Assembly (NCBI GenBank): GCA_013397075.1
Contig: VWZS01008816.1
Location: forward strand, 620,001 to 684,000
Direction of reading: 5' to 3'
Source of the DNA: Rhabdornis inornatus
Lineage: Eukaryota; Chordata; Aves; Passeriformes; Rhabdornithidae
DNA length: 64,000 nt
Shown: in pieces, positions 1 to 11,884 of the stretch
How positions within the stretch are numbered: position 1 is the stretch's first letter
How the letters are laid out: each line of letters begins with the position of its first letter
Notes under the pieces: generated by a model
What the model was told of the DNA's origin: nothing
The model's input: only the letters and a program-made list of their open reading frames with translations
The model's database searches: none
Translations under genes and position numbers: made by a program

Positions 1-3000
1 AACCAAGGTAGTGTTAGCAACAAATCTTTTACTTTCCACACCATTTTTGACAACGTGCTTTTTGGTAAGTGTACTTATGGAACCTGGGTTTAGAAGAAGA
101 GCTGGAAAAACAGAGAACACTTTACCAAAAAATAACTTTGAGAAAAGGCAGTTTCACCTGTGGAGGCAACACAAAAACTGAGCACTGAATGATGTAAAGA
201 TATTATGTAAATGTTTAGTTCCCTGAAAACAGTTACACATTTTCTCTGAACATTTTGGTGTTTCCTTTTGTCTGCCCTCTAAAAAGTGGTCTGTAATTCT
301 TCTTGAATACAATAATTTTGCACAAAAGCCTGCCAATATTTCAAAACACATTCTTTAGACTCCTCATAGTTGTTATCGTGGAGCTGTAAAAAACATCAAT
401 AGCTTCCTGTACCAACAGAAAGATCCAGAGTTTAGCGACTACAGGAACTGTGGGTTTGGTTATTGGCAGTGAATGGAAAAATTATACTTTAGACACGCAA
501 GTACAAAGGAGTTTGCATGGGATATTACTGCACAAAATGGTGGCAAGTGTAGCAATCAATATCCATTCCAACAACGTTTCAGTCATGATGCATTTCTGCA
601 GCTGAAGAGATTCTAGAAAATATGTTCCCTGGCTGCCCTGTTTAAAAAGCTGATATGAATATTTTGACTAATTCAAAGAGCATTGCAAACTATATGATTG
701 AATTTTCATTACAGTGTGTGGAATGAATATTGCCAAATACTGATTTTGAAATGCTGGCAATATATTACTTAAATTATCAGTGTCATTTCACATTCACAAA
801 TAATCTATAAAGACAATGTCACAGGAGTCTCACAGAAAGATAGATCTTAATTTCAAGTTTTATTCTCCTATCAGAAAAAAAAAAAATAGAAGCAGTTGTT
901 CTGTATGCCAGCCTTTGCATCACTTACTGTCTTTCCCTCACACACCCATACCTTTATTCAGACAAACCTGGTCATGCACAAGAAAAGTGGCAAGCAGAGG
1001 AGTAAATATATAATACGTTTTCATTTTAATAAAAAGAACATTAACATTGCTTAAGAAATTAAGTACTTTTTTTTTCCATTATTTGCAAATATATGTTTAG
1101 ACTAGACAAACACCTAAAAGTCAGAATTTTGTGTGTCAAAGATGAGCAAATTTAATGGCAATAACTGAAGGCTCCAAAGCAGTTGCTTCACCCTGTCATT
1201 CTCTGCAATGCAATTGCAAAAAAGTGATTCATTTGGAGATTGTGATATATGGCTTAAATATCTTTCAAAAGTTAATAAGCTAAACAGTTTCAGAAAGTGA
1301 TAGAATACTAGGATTTCCTCTGACTTTTCCTCTGAGTTATATACACATTTCGAAGAAAGATAATCCTGATCTATTTAATAAAATAAAGTTTTAGCAGAGG
1401 CTTTTAAGATCTTTGTCTTCAAAATATTTAATTACTACCTTATTTTCATGACTTAACATGGACATTGGGATCTATCTACACACTCATGCATGCATACACA
1501 GCTGGGGTAGTGGAAGAATTTAGAAGGATAATATTAGTGACTAAACTAGATAATTTGTCCTGAAAGACCTTCTATTTACTTACAAGACTAAAACAAAGCT
1601 TGCCAAAACCTGCCATCTAGAGGAAAACATTTACATTCCTCTCCCATTCAGACCAAATCTTTAAGGCTACAAAAATTCTGCATAGCTACTGTAGCTTCTT
1701 TGTACTCCATGGAGTTAAATGCATTGTATTTTCTCTGAGTTACAAGTCCCTGAATCTACTTTTTCTGTTTCAGTTCAATAAACCTTGCTTTCCTGTGCGA
1801 CACCTTAGTAGTGAGTGACCAAGGAAATTGTCAGTGTAACATCTCAAGGGAATAAAGTCTGGCAGTCAGATGGGCACTGTAGTTTCAAATAGAGTATTGA
1901 AATAGAGAAAACAAAAAGTTATAGCTCTGTTAGAGGAAAGGTGGTGTTTCAAGCTGGGTGAAGTATTTCCAACTAACAACCTATTCAGAAGTAAATAGAG
2001 AAGAAAAAGTAATACATTAGAAGTACAAAATTAGTTACTTTTTTCACAAGCCCAAAATAAATTTGGGAATCTGCAAGTTGCCGTTCTTGTGTACTGTATC
2101 TTTTGTTCCAAAGACATAACTATATATATATCTCTAAGATTTGAAGAGAGATAGATAAAAGAATAGCAGCTAAAGCAAGGCATTTCATGAATAGATGTGC
2201 TGCTCTCTGAGTATTTCAGTAATTCCTTTAAAGAAAGACATCATCTCTGGAAGAAGAACTGCAAGCTCCTAGTAGAAGGGAGAATATTTTAGGGAAGTAG
2301 CTCCACATGCAGTAACTTCTCCAGCCTGTCTGTGGCAAGAGAAGAGAGTAGCTGCCCTGGTGGAAGTAGGTCATAAGCTGTCTCTTGTCTCCATGAGAAG
2401 CAAGGCCTGAATCCATTTACATACTCTTTAGCTGATGGTCTCTCAAAGCATCAATTAACTGTCAATTAGCTAAAGAGCAAGTGTTCTAAATAATTCAGAA
2501 TGCAGCTGTTTGCCTAGAAATTAGCAGTTTATGCAGAGAAAAAATACTCAAAAAATTTAAATTACGGCAGTATGACACATTGTTACATAATGCCTCTCAT
2601 TAACTCCCAAGATTATGAATACAATGTATTTGGCATGTGTGTCACCTTTCAATAGCTATCAAAGATTAAAGTCTTCTGGACAGAGAAATAAATCACTGCA
2701 AAATACAGAAATGGCAAGATATTTCTTATTTCAGTGCTTTTAAGCTCAGAATGCTCTCAAAGAAATTTCATCTTGCTCAACATAAAATGCATTTAGAAAT
2801 AATTAGCTGTAAGATAAAATACTACACTATGAAACACTGGAAAACTAAAGAGACCTGGAAATAGACATCTACTTTCTTTCAGACTCTTATTCTCAGAATA
2901 CCTTAAAAAACCTTTACATTAAAGTCTTTATTTGAATTAAGGATACAAGTGATAGTGTTGGCTTTGTTTATAGATACAGAGTTTAAGAAAATATAGACTG

Positions 3001-5430
3001 TTTGTAAATAACATGCCTTTTTTCCTAATTTTTTTTCATTTATTAATGTTATTGACTATATCTGTGATGTAGCTGTGCAACAAAACTCAAAGTCTAGATA
3101 TCAGACAGCCAAAGGGTTTTTTTATTTCAAATATTTTGAGAATACATATCAATTGCAAATAATGCGACTAAGCTGAGACATTTAATTTTGGTGTTTCAGT
3201 TCAAAATTTACTAAATTTGAATTAAGGATTAGAGAGTGGTCAGAAATGAGTGAGGGTGTAGGGGCTGTGCAAGAGACCACAGCACTCTGTAACCCCTGTT
3301 TCCACTCTTGCTGCCTGCAGGAAAACTCCACTTTCAGCAACTGGTGCAACGATGGATATCAATTCCACCTTTTCCTTCACTGGCCCTGGTCTTCTAGCAT
3401 ATTCTGCTTGCTCCCATGATCTAACTCAATACTGTGTTCTTGTTCTTAATGCAATGTGCACTGTTTATCTTGGGTTTCCACACATTAATGAGGCAGGTAC
3501 TCCACAAGTACACCTCAGATCACTCCCTTCTGCATGTGGTAATTGCTTCTCCACTTGTCCTCTAAGAAAATGTTAAGACAAATTCAATAACAATTAACAG
3601 ATGTTCTATATTCCATTCAGTTATGAGCCAAAGCAATACTGCTGTACTGCCTATCACATATTTTGCTTCTCTGTTTTTTTCATTACTCCAATAATTTTCC
3701 AATAAAAATGCATTTTCATTCTTTGTTCTTTACACTCAAATGTCCTTGGGTTTTCTCTTTCTTTTCCATTGAATAATTGTTGTACTTATTACTCTCATTT
3801 CAGATTTCAGCTTTCTCCTCTCTGTCCTCTCACATGCTCTCTTGCAATGTGGTCCTGTATTGTTTCATATGCCTCCAACCTGACCCTTTGCTATCTGCCA
3901 TCTGAGTTTTCCTGTCCATAGTACCTTTCATTGTAGAAACACTGTTGTTTTTCTCTGTATATTATCTTCATTTACTTTTCTCAGGAAAAAATATCAGAAC
4001 TTAGAATATCTCTAGATGTTAGTGCTAGTAAAATTGTCTCATGTCATTATTTGACATATTAACTGCCCTACGTGAGAAATTTACTATGGCCATGAATGAT
4101 TACACGATCAATATATTTTGTCTTTTCAGCTTTTCTGTGTCCTCGTTATGCAATATTTGTTGCAAGGGCAAAGGATCTGCATTTGCCTACTTAATCCATT
4201 TAATGCAAGGCTAACATCTTGTCAGCATTTAGGTATGCATCTCTAGTGTGGTTATTGTTAACTTAAAACAGAAAAGTTTTCCTAAATGGTGGCTCACATG
4301 GGGGGCAGAAAAAACATCTCATACAGCCAAAACATCCTGTCATCAGAGAGAAAAGGAGCTCAGATTTTTTGCACCACATAATGATGGAATATTGCCTGAA
4401 TATCTACAATTCCTAGTTCTAAACAAAGCACAAATGTGAGTCTTCCCCTACCAGCAGCAGAAGAGAATTCCTCATTACTCAGTTTCCAGGAGGAAGGAAC
4501 ATATTCAGGAGAATCTGTCCAAGAGATCTGAGCTCCTGGTCCTTCATCTCTGTCTCTGGGTTTTTTCCATCATTGCACTCATGTTCTCAAATCCTCCTCT
4601 TCTCCAGCTGATCAGATGGGTGTCCCCAAACCTCTTTTTTTCCAGCCACAATGACAATCCAGATGACAATCTTACAACTGTCTTCAACACCTCTCAGCCA
4701 TTCTAGTCCACTCTTTCATCTAATTCTCTTTTCTCCATAGAGGTTTTCATGTAAAATGTTGGAAAAAATTATTTAATGTTTACTCTGAAGTTTCTGCTCA
4801 GAATGTTTCCTCCTCAATCCACAGTCAAACAGAGGCCCTTTCATGCAGACTGAAAAGAAATTCACACAGTCAAGATCACATGCCAGTGTAAAATGTCTGA
4901 GTGTTGTCAGCTTGCCTCACGTTGGTAATAGCATCACCCTACTCCTGAGACAACAGCCTTCTACACGGCAGACTTAGCTTATGGACACAAAGAAATATAA
5001 TGCTCTCTTTCTCCCAGAATATATCTGAGAAAAATTAAAATCTGTATTTTGAAATTAACAGTACATCCTTTTCCAAATATGTTGGTTTGAAACTGCATGT
5101 TAATAGTACTTGCTTTGGTGGCAAGTCGTTTTCAGTAAATATACACCACAAAAGACTTACTGGCAGCAAAAAAAAAAATTGTGCATCACTGCTTCTTCAT
5201 TTTATCAGATGATCAGACATGAAAACAGTCTGTCTTCCATGATTTTTTGGCTCCTTCTTGATAATAAATGGAAGTTTTTTGCGGACACTATATGCCAGCG
5301 AAAACAGTCTATCCTACCAACCCTGAACATCCAAGAAGCGATGGTCTGGCACCACCCAGCTTTTTCTGACATATCTGCAACCAAGCAAGAAAAGGACTGA
5401 GCAATTGGGTGCACACCTGCTCTAAGGCCA
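1..5430. other. A+T-rich DNA without a supported gene
   Basis: I see no gene or recognisable repeat here. The open frames are all under 100 codons, lie on both strands and have no splice or domain support. The longest pair (5110-5400 on + and 5205-5447 on -) overlap each other antisense just before the CR1 copy and resemble nothing I know. A short TA run lies near 2121. At position 65 there is a good donor-like GTAAGT preceded by an open frame from base 1, but the upstream side is cut off by the window edge, so an exon end there cannot be tested. Confidence 0.5.
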
Positions 5431-6880
5431 GGTTTGTGCCTGCACACTTCTTCAGACAGGTCCCAGCTAACAGGAAGCTGGTGAACATTGTCTATATTTT
5501 CAAGAAGGGCAAGAAGGAGGGAGCTGGGAAACTACAGGACCATTGGTCTCACTCCAATGCTGGTAGAGTTATGGAGGAGATTATTTTGTGAGATATTGAA
5601 AATACTCAAAAGACAACACAGTCATTGTTCACAGCCAGCATGTGGAAAGGAGGAAAGTCCTGCTTATCAAAACTGATTTCTTTTTATGGCAAGGTAACCC
5701 ACCTAGCTGACCAAGCGAAACTACCTGAAGTAATCTTGGATTTCAATAAAGCCTTCAATACCATCTCTCACAGTGTCCTTCCAGACACAGTGCCCAGCAC
5801 ACACCTGGATAAACACGTTGTGTGGTGGGTGAGCAACTGACTCACAGGTTGGACGCAAAGGGTTGTAGTGAAAGGGGTGACATCAGACTGGTGACTTGTC
5901 ACTAGTGGGGTTCTACAGGCATCCATCCTCAGTCCTGTGCTCTTCAACATCTTCAAAACTGTCTTGGACACAGGACTGAAAGGGATACTAATCAAGCTGG
6001 GAGACAATACAAAACTGGGAGGAAATGTTGACTCCCTTCAAAGGAGTGAGGCCCTGCAGAGAGACCTTGATAAATGAGAGGTCTGGACAATCACCAGCTG
6101 TATAAAGTTCAACAAGAGAAAGTACTGGATTCTGCACCTAAAAAGGGGCAACCCCGGAGACTGGCGGAAAAGAGGCTTGAAAGTAACGCTTCAGAAAGCG
6201 ACTTGGAAGTCCTGGTCGATGGCAAGTTGACCATGAGCCAGCAGTGCCCTGGCAGCCAGGAGGGCCAACCCTGTCCTGGGAGGCATCAGGCACAGCATCA
6301 CCAGCCAGGCAAGGGAGGGGATTGTCCTGCTCTGCTCTGAGCTGGGGCAGCCTCACCTCCAGTGCTGGGGACAGCTTTGGGTGCTGCAATGTAAGAAAGA
6401 CATTGAGCTGTTAGAGAGCATCCAAAGGAGGGAAATGAATATGGTGAAGGGCCTTGAGGGCAAGCCTGTTGAGATGAAGCTGAGGTCATTTTGTCTGTTC
6501 AGCCTGGACAAGAGGAGACTGAGGGGAGATCCCATTTCAGTCACAACTTCCTTGTGAGGAGAAGAGGGGCAGACACTGATTTCTTCACTTGGTGACCAGT
6601 GACAGGACCTGAGGGAATGGCCTGACATTGTGTCAGGGGAAGTTTAGGTTGGATATTACAAGAGGTCTCTTCACCCAGAGGGTGTTTGGACACTGGAACA
6701 GGATGCCCAGGGAAGTGGTCACAGCACCAAGACTGACAGAGCTCAAGAAGCTTTTGGACGATGCACTCAGGCACATGGTGTGACTGTTGGGGATGGTGCT
6801 GTGCAGGGCCAGGAGTTTGACTCAATAAATCTTGTGGGTCCCATCCAACTCAGCTTATTCTGTGGTTATGTCATTCTGCT
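5431..6880 (+). mobile_element. CR1 LINE, 5'-truncated copy with decayed reverse transcriptase and 3' end
   Basis: This is the 3' part of a CR1 non-LTR retrotransposon: the C-terminal half of ORF2 (reverse transcriptase) and the 3' UTR. Translated pieces in order are the FKKGKKE segment (about 5495-5520), then, after a frame change, NYRTIGLTP (about 5530), a DFNKAFNTISHS block (about 5738-5775), and after further breaks the VTSGVLQ..SPVLFN segment (about 5895-5950). The catalytic FADD block has become LGDN (about 5995-6007), so both key aspartates are no longer together. The C-terminal CR1 region (KGLEGKP, LDKRRLRGD) lies near 6440-6530. The 3' UTR ends with the usual 'cttgtgggtccc' context and weak octamers at about 6855-6880. 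At least two frameshifts and several stops make this a dead copy. The 5' edge is approximate. Confidence 0.9.
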
Positions 6881-7319
6881 ACAAGAGTCAAAAGAATCAG
6901 TAGTGCGGATAATGACAGACATGAAAAGAACACAGCCTTGTTTTATTTTTTTTTTTTATCTGACAGAAAAATTTTTATTCTCTTCAACTGAATATATTTG
7001 ATCCAGGCAGATAAAACTTCAGAACTTCGATTTCAGGTGTGATTGCTATTAATTTTTTTAGATGTTGCAAATTCAAACTGGTTTTGAGATGATGTCTGGC
7101 CCCAAACATGCATTTTGTTACATATAACAGATTCTCCTAATCTTCAAAGCAAGTAATTGAGAATCTTTTAGCCCTAGCCATTAAACGTATTACTCAGTCT
7201 GACAGGCAAGCAACTATACAGGTACACAATTCTTTCTAGATAAATGCTTTCAAATGTGTAAATTTTGACAAATGCTGGAAGAAAAATCTAAATATATCAC
7301 ATCCTCTGAGAAAATCCAA
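6881..7319. other. Spacer between CR1 and ERV remnant
   Basis: A+T-rich, with a T-run at about 6948-6957. No gene or repeat is recognised. A target-site duplication for the CR1 is not expected and none was seen. Confidence 0.4.
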
Positions 7320-8040
7320 CCGTTAAGTGGACTGTTAAAAACTCCATGGGGACCAATGGGTGGTAGGACCTTCAAACACTGATATACACTGATATTTGGC
7401 AAAAGCCACTTGGTTAGTCAACACTAGAGAGTCTGCCAGCTGGGTTGGCCCTGTCCAGTCAAAACTTGGAGAGACAGAGTTTCTCTAATATGTACTAAAA
7501 TATGGGCTGCGGAAAACAGTTCATGTTATTCCTGCCTCAGGCAAAGGCAAATATATTTGTGGGATTGATTTTGCCCAAGGGCCTGGGTGCACTTGGTGGA
7601 TAGTGCAGGAGTCTGGTGTGTACATCTAGGGAATTTGATTCTGGGTAAGAAGAGACAATGAATTAATTTGCACATTGTTAATTGCTATATAGCATTGTAT
7701 GCCATTACCTCCATTACTTCTATATGCCATATTAAGAATATTACATTAAAAAAATAACCCAGATTAATGAAGAACAAATCTGATGGAGCTGGACAAGTGC
7801 AACCATGATGGAATCAGAACCGACTTCAGCTTGCAACAATCCAACATCACAGGCCATCTTCCCTGCCCTGAAATTTTATGACTGATGAAGCCCAAAGTCA
7901 TGGACTTAGCAGGATAACATATATACTAAAGGAACAATGTTGTATGCATATATTGAAAGACTGGAAAGGTGATGATCATTAACTGGGATGTAGAGAAAAA
8001 ATGGGATGTGGTCATGATGTAAATGGCATAGAATAAGGGA
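7320..8040 (+). mobile_element. Decayed ERVL-like provirus remnant, 3' internal region
   Basis: The segment at about 7536-7612 (CAGGCAAAGGCAAA, then GCCCAAGGGCCTGGG and GCACTTGGTGG) matches, from memory, a stretch found just upstream of the 3' LTR in avian ERVL-like elements. It is followed by an A+T-rich non-coding stretch and then directly by an LTR start at 8041, which is the expected order. No long open frame survives, and no gag or protease region is visible, so only the 3' end remains. The left edge is a guess. A RepeatMasker run with an avian library would settle the family. Confidence 0.5.
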
Positions 8041-8145
8041 TGGATACTTTTCCCATTTCAACTGGGATAGAGTTATTTTTCTTCCTAACAGCTGGTACAG
8101 TGTTGTGTTTTGGATTAGTAGGAGAATAATGTTGCTAAATTGTGT
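8041..8145 (+). mobile_element. 5' fragment of an ERVL-like LTR
   Basis: The block TTTCAACTGGGATAGAGTTA, then CTTCCTAACAGCTGGTACAG and GTTTTGGATTAG, is the beginning of a common avian ERVL-type LTR. It starts with TGG at 8041, immediately after the internal remnant, so it would be the 3' LTR of that provirus. The similarity ends near 8145: the promoter, R and U5 parts are missing, so the LTR is truncated. Confidence 0.65.
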
Positions 8146-10025
8146 TTACACTACACTGACATCACTTTATTTTCTTTATTCAGCTGGAAAAACAAATATT
8201 TCAAACTTTTAAAAAACATGTCCAAATTTTAAATTTTCATATATAACATGGATTTACACCTCTTCAAAATGTTCTAGCATAAAATACTTAAATCAAAATA
8301 CCATCCTGTTCTAATGAATATTAATAAATGAAGATTTTGTGAAAAAATAATAAAAAATCACATTTAAATTAATTAAATTAATTAAGCATTTTAAAAACAT
8401 CAACTTTTCCTTACGAAAATTTAATTTTCATAAGGAGATACTTCCTTGTGAATATTAATATATAACCCATCTACTACTGCATCGTCGAGTAGTTTTAAAA
8501 TGTACATGATGTGCTATATTGCAGCCTTCTGTTCATTTTGGGATCAAATACCAAACTCATGTTCTAGAAAATGAGTTATAAGAGAGATTGTAAAGAATTA
8601 ACAATATGTATAAAATACTGGCATTTTGAAAACTCTAGAAAATTTATGGTTTCTAATGCCATTTTTGTGTCAGATACAGAGGCTAATTTTAAATTATTTT
8701 TCTCTGTCACTTTTGCCATAGATACACTACCAATGATGAAAAAGAAAATTCATGTCTGGTGAATTCTGTTGAAATCCAGCTAATAAAGAACATAAGAATT
8801 TGCTTTCAGAGATTAGCACATTTGATTTTTGATAATCATAGAAAAATATTTATATGCTAAATAACTTCAATTTTTTTAGTAAAAAATTGCTGCTTTCAAG
8901 AAGAAAAAGAATAGTAATACAGGTAAGCAATCAGTGCTGTAGCGTAAAGAAGAAATTATAACTTCTTCCTCCCACTGTTCTATTGAGTTGTTTTTATTTG
9001 ATCAGTGGGAGGAATATGAATTGGCAGAAAGAAACACAGACTTCCTCATAGACTCAATTTTGGGGTGGCAGGGTTGAAACATAGTGCCAGATGTAATGGT
9101 ATGGTTTTTGTATTTGCTTGCTATGCACAAAGCCAAGAATTTTATCATACATGTAAGTATGCAGCAGCTGCTCATGTAAATGATCACATTTCTATATAGA
9201 ACAATTCAAATAACACAGTGGAAAAGAACTCTGAATTGATATGTTTGCGTGGTAACTCCCTGTCTTATAGCATAGTGCAACAGTGATCAAAATGTTTGTG
9301 TTCCATTTGCACAGGAAGCAAGAATGACGAGATGAAGGAAAGGCTGTTTTCTTCTAGTTTCAATATGCTATTTTTAATGTGGCTCTATCCTATCTTTTAC
9401 TATTTTAGCTCTCTGATCAAGTAGCAGTATTACATATGAGTAGGCAAAGGAGCCTCATCACAACTCTTCATCTTGTACACTGGTCAGTTTCTTCCTTTTC
9501 CTCATGACAACTGTCCTGTTTCTGTGCTTTTCTCATGCCTCTTATCCATTTGTTTGAGAGCATTTTTTTGTGCAGATTATCCAAATATCATGTTATATAA
9601 AGGAACATAGGGTATGTCCGGTTTAGAAATCATTATCTAGCATTTTCTGTTCCCTACTGCACTGTTTGCACTAGCTCTTTGCACAAAGATCCCATATTCA
9701 AGGTTGCTGTATTGATTTTCAAAGCACTGCATGCTTTGAATCTTGACTGTTTGAAAGATCCTTGCTCCCTCTCCTTCAACTTCTTTGCTCCATTGAAAAC
9801 CAGAATGTAATGGCAAGCTTTTTCTGTCATCTGGGGAAAATAGAGATTTCATGAGAATTAGGCTAAAATTCAGAACCCAGCATAAAGAGCAGCCCTAACC
9901 TAGTCTGTCTTCAAAACAAAATGTGAAGCATTCATCTTTCAATTCAGATCCAACACCTCATCTTTACACTTTCACTATCACTGTATAGCATGTTCACTGT
10001 CTTCCTTCTAATTTAGAAGTAGGGT
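8146..10025. other. A+T-rich DNA, nothing recognised
   Basis: Homopolymer-rich, with short TTAATTAA-type runs at about 8365-8385. The small open frames (8571-8762 +, 9637-9852 -) have no splice context or domain. Nothing here can be named. Confidence 0.4.
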
Positions 10026-10262
10026 TTTTGAAAGTGTGAGGGTTTTATTGTTTTGTTTTGTTTCCATTTGGTTTGGGTTTTTTTTTTTTTTGTTTGGTTG
10101 GTTTGTTTTTGTGGGTTTTTTTTTGTTTTTGTTTTTTGTTTGGTTTTTTTTGTTGTTTGTTTGTTTTGGTTATTTTTTTGTTTGTTTTTTTGTTTTTTTG
10201 TTTTTCGTTTTTGTTTTGTTTTGCTTTCTTTTGTTTTCTTTTGTTTTGTTTTGTTTCTTTGG
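10026..10262 (+). repeat. T/G-only low-complexity tract
   Basis: About 235 bp are almost entirely T with single or grouped Gs (TTTTG and TTTG units); C and A are nearly absent. The bias produces open frames in several frames of both strands, including Phe-rich ones on + and Lys/Asn/Gln-rich ones on -, which are artefacts. The tract is degenerate, not a clean microsatellite. Similar tracts occur at 36.2, 36.5, 42.8, 58.2 and 60.3 kb. Confidence 0.9.
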
Positions 10263-11103
10263 GGATTTTCAGTTGGTTGGTTTTGTTGCAGTGAAGGAGA
10301 GCTAGACAATTACGAAATCTGGGCTACTCTCTTATTAATAATAAGAATACTGGAAACAGTGCTTTTTGCAAGCTAAAAATTCAATAAAGTGTTTTATGTG
10401 GAACTTGTGGAACCTTTCTAAAATGCAGTATTTGATGTATTAAGTAGTGAAGTGTACAAATCAACTTCTCCAGGGAAAGCTGCATGACTAAATTAATGAC
10501 AGGATTCCATAGACACATGATACAAGTAGATTTTTTTCCTCTGGATAGACATACTGATTCGGGTTTTCTTAAGCATTGTGGTTCTGAATTCCATTTAAAA
10601 TTTTTGATCAAATTTGCTGACTGGTGATCAGAACACTGTGAAGCATGGAGATACAAGGAAAGCTGACAGTAGGGATAAGCTGTGTAAAATTTAAGATTAA
10701 TTACATAACTTCATTTCATGTAGTATAATACATAGTCTCTGCAAACTGGTGAAATTTCTGTATAAGTTATAATCAGATTGGAAAAAAGTTCAGCTAAAAT
10801 GAGGGCATTAGGTAGTCCTGTAATTATTTCAATATGATGCAGACTATTTAATGCAATAGATATATTTCATCCCTAGACAATTCTTAAGTGAATTTTTCAT
10901 GGATATATTCCCATAATCATAGACTTAACAAGCATACCAAAATTGAAGATTCAAGAATATAGTAACTTTCATAAGGGGATTAGAGATTTCAGAAAAGCTT
11001 TTTGTTATAGTTAACACCATTGGTTTTCTCCTATTCAAATTCTGATGCATTTGCATAAAGTGAAACCGTCAGATATTAAAGCAATTATTTTTTTCTTATT
11101 CAG
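10263..11103. other. A+T-rich spacer before the candidate exon
   Basis: No gene or mobile element is seen. The last 30 bases are pyrimidine-rich and form the acceptor of the candidate exon that follows. Confidence 0.4.
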
Positions 11104-11185
11104 CAACATTTGCACTCCAAAGGCTATGAAACTTGAAGAAAAAGAAAGCGGTGGAGGAAAACGACAGAAAATCAAAGTGCAGAAT
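11104..11185 (+). CDS. Candidate internal exon, unidentified lysine-rich peptide
   Basis: An 82-nt segment lies between a strong acceptor (T-rich tract, then CTTATTCAG ending at 11103) and a donor-like GTAAGA at 11186. One frame is open throughout: one base completes a split codon, then 27 codons run from NICTPKAMKLEEK through a GGG/KRQK patch to KVQN, ending on a codon boundary. The other two frames contain stops. The peptide is hydrophilic and basic, and I do not recognise it. No adjoining exon can be paired with it inside the window, as expected if introns are long. It could still be chance; transcript evidence or conservation of the frame in other birds would decide. Confidence 0.35.
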
Positions 11186-11499
11186 GTAAGAAAACAGCTG
11201 TTATTACTGGTGGGAAGGTGTTAGTCTTCCACAAGAGATGAAGTCTCAGAGGATTAAATGTAGAGGGCAAATTTACATACTCTTTAAATAAGTGTGAAGA
11301 TCTTGTCATACACTCTTTTAAAAAATCTTAACATAATGTTGTCCACATCCTACTTCTGGGACCTCAGTTCACCAGTCATTCATTTAAAACATCCTTAATC
11401 GTCTTTTCTTAATGTTCTACGTTCAATACTACCCATCTTCAGCTGTTCCTCACAGTTTTTTCTGATTCAATAGCTGTTTTGGTATGTTGTAATTTCTTT
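11186..11499. other. Spacer, nothing recognised
   Basis: A+T-rich sequence between the candidate exon and the CR1 copy. Nothing specific is seen. Confidence 0.4.
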
Positions 11500-11884
11500 T
11501 CATAGAACCATAAAATTGTAGAATGTCTGGAATTGAAAGGGACGTTAAAGTTCTTCTAGTTCCAACCTTCCTGCCATGAGATGGGACTTTCCATTAGACA
11601 AGCTTGGTCAAAACCCTGTCCAACCTATCCTCAAACACTCCCACGTATGGGGCATCCACAGCTTCTCTGGACAAACTATTCCAGTGCCTCACCACCCTTA
11701 CAGTAAAGAATTTTATCCCAATATCAAATCTAATCCTACTCTCTTTTAGTGTGGAGCTATTCCCCTTTGTCACTGTCCTGTCACAACATGCTCTGGGAAA
11801 CAGTCTCTCTCCATCTTTCTTGCAGGCCTTCTTCAGGTACTGGAAGACCACAGTAAGATCACCCCAAGGCCTTGTCTTCTTTTA
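11500..11884 (-). mobile_element. CR1 LINE 3' end, reverse orientation
   Basis: On the + strand it begins with a degraded octamer end (CATAGAACCATAAAATTGTA), followed by the typical reverse-complement CR1 3' UTR: a 'gaaagggac..' motif, 'ggggcatccacagcttctct', 'ttccagtgcctcaccaccct' and 'acagtaaagaatttt'. It runs to about 11884, where the similarity stops, so this is a heavily 5'-truncated copy of about 385 bp. The open frames here on both strands are by-products of this sequence and are not genes. Confidence 0.95.

Noticed and set aside
1..64. Exon end at the window start (open frame then GTAAGT)
   Set aside because: The donor is good, but the upstream part is outside the window and two frames are open, so it cannot be supported.
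10013..10376. Phe-rich (+) and Lys/Asn-rich (-) frames
   Set aside because: Pure by-products of a two-base T/G tract.
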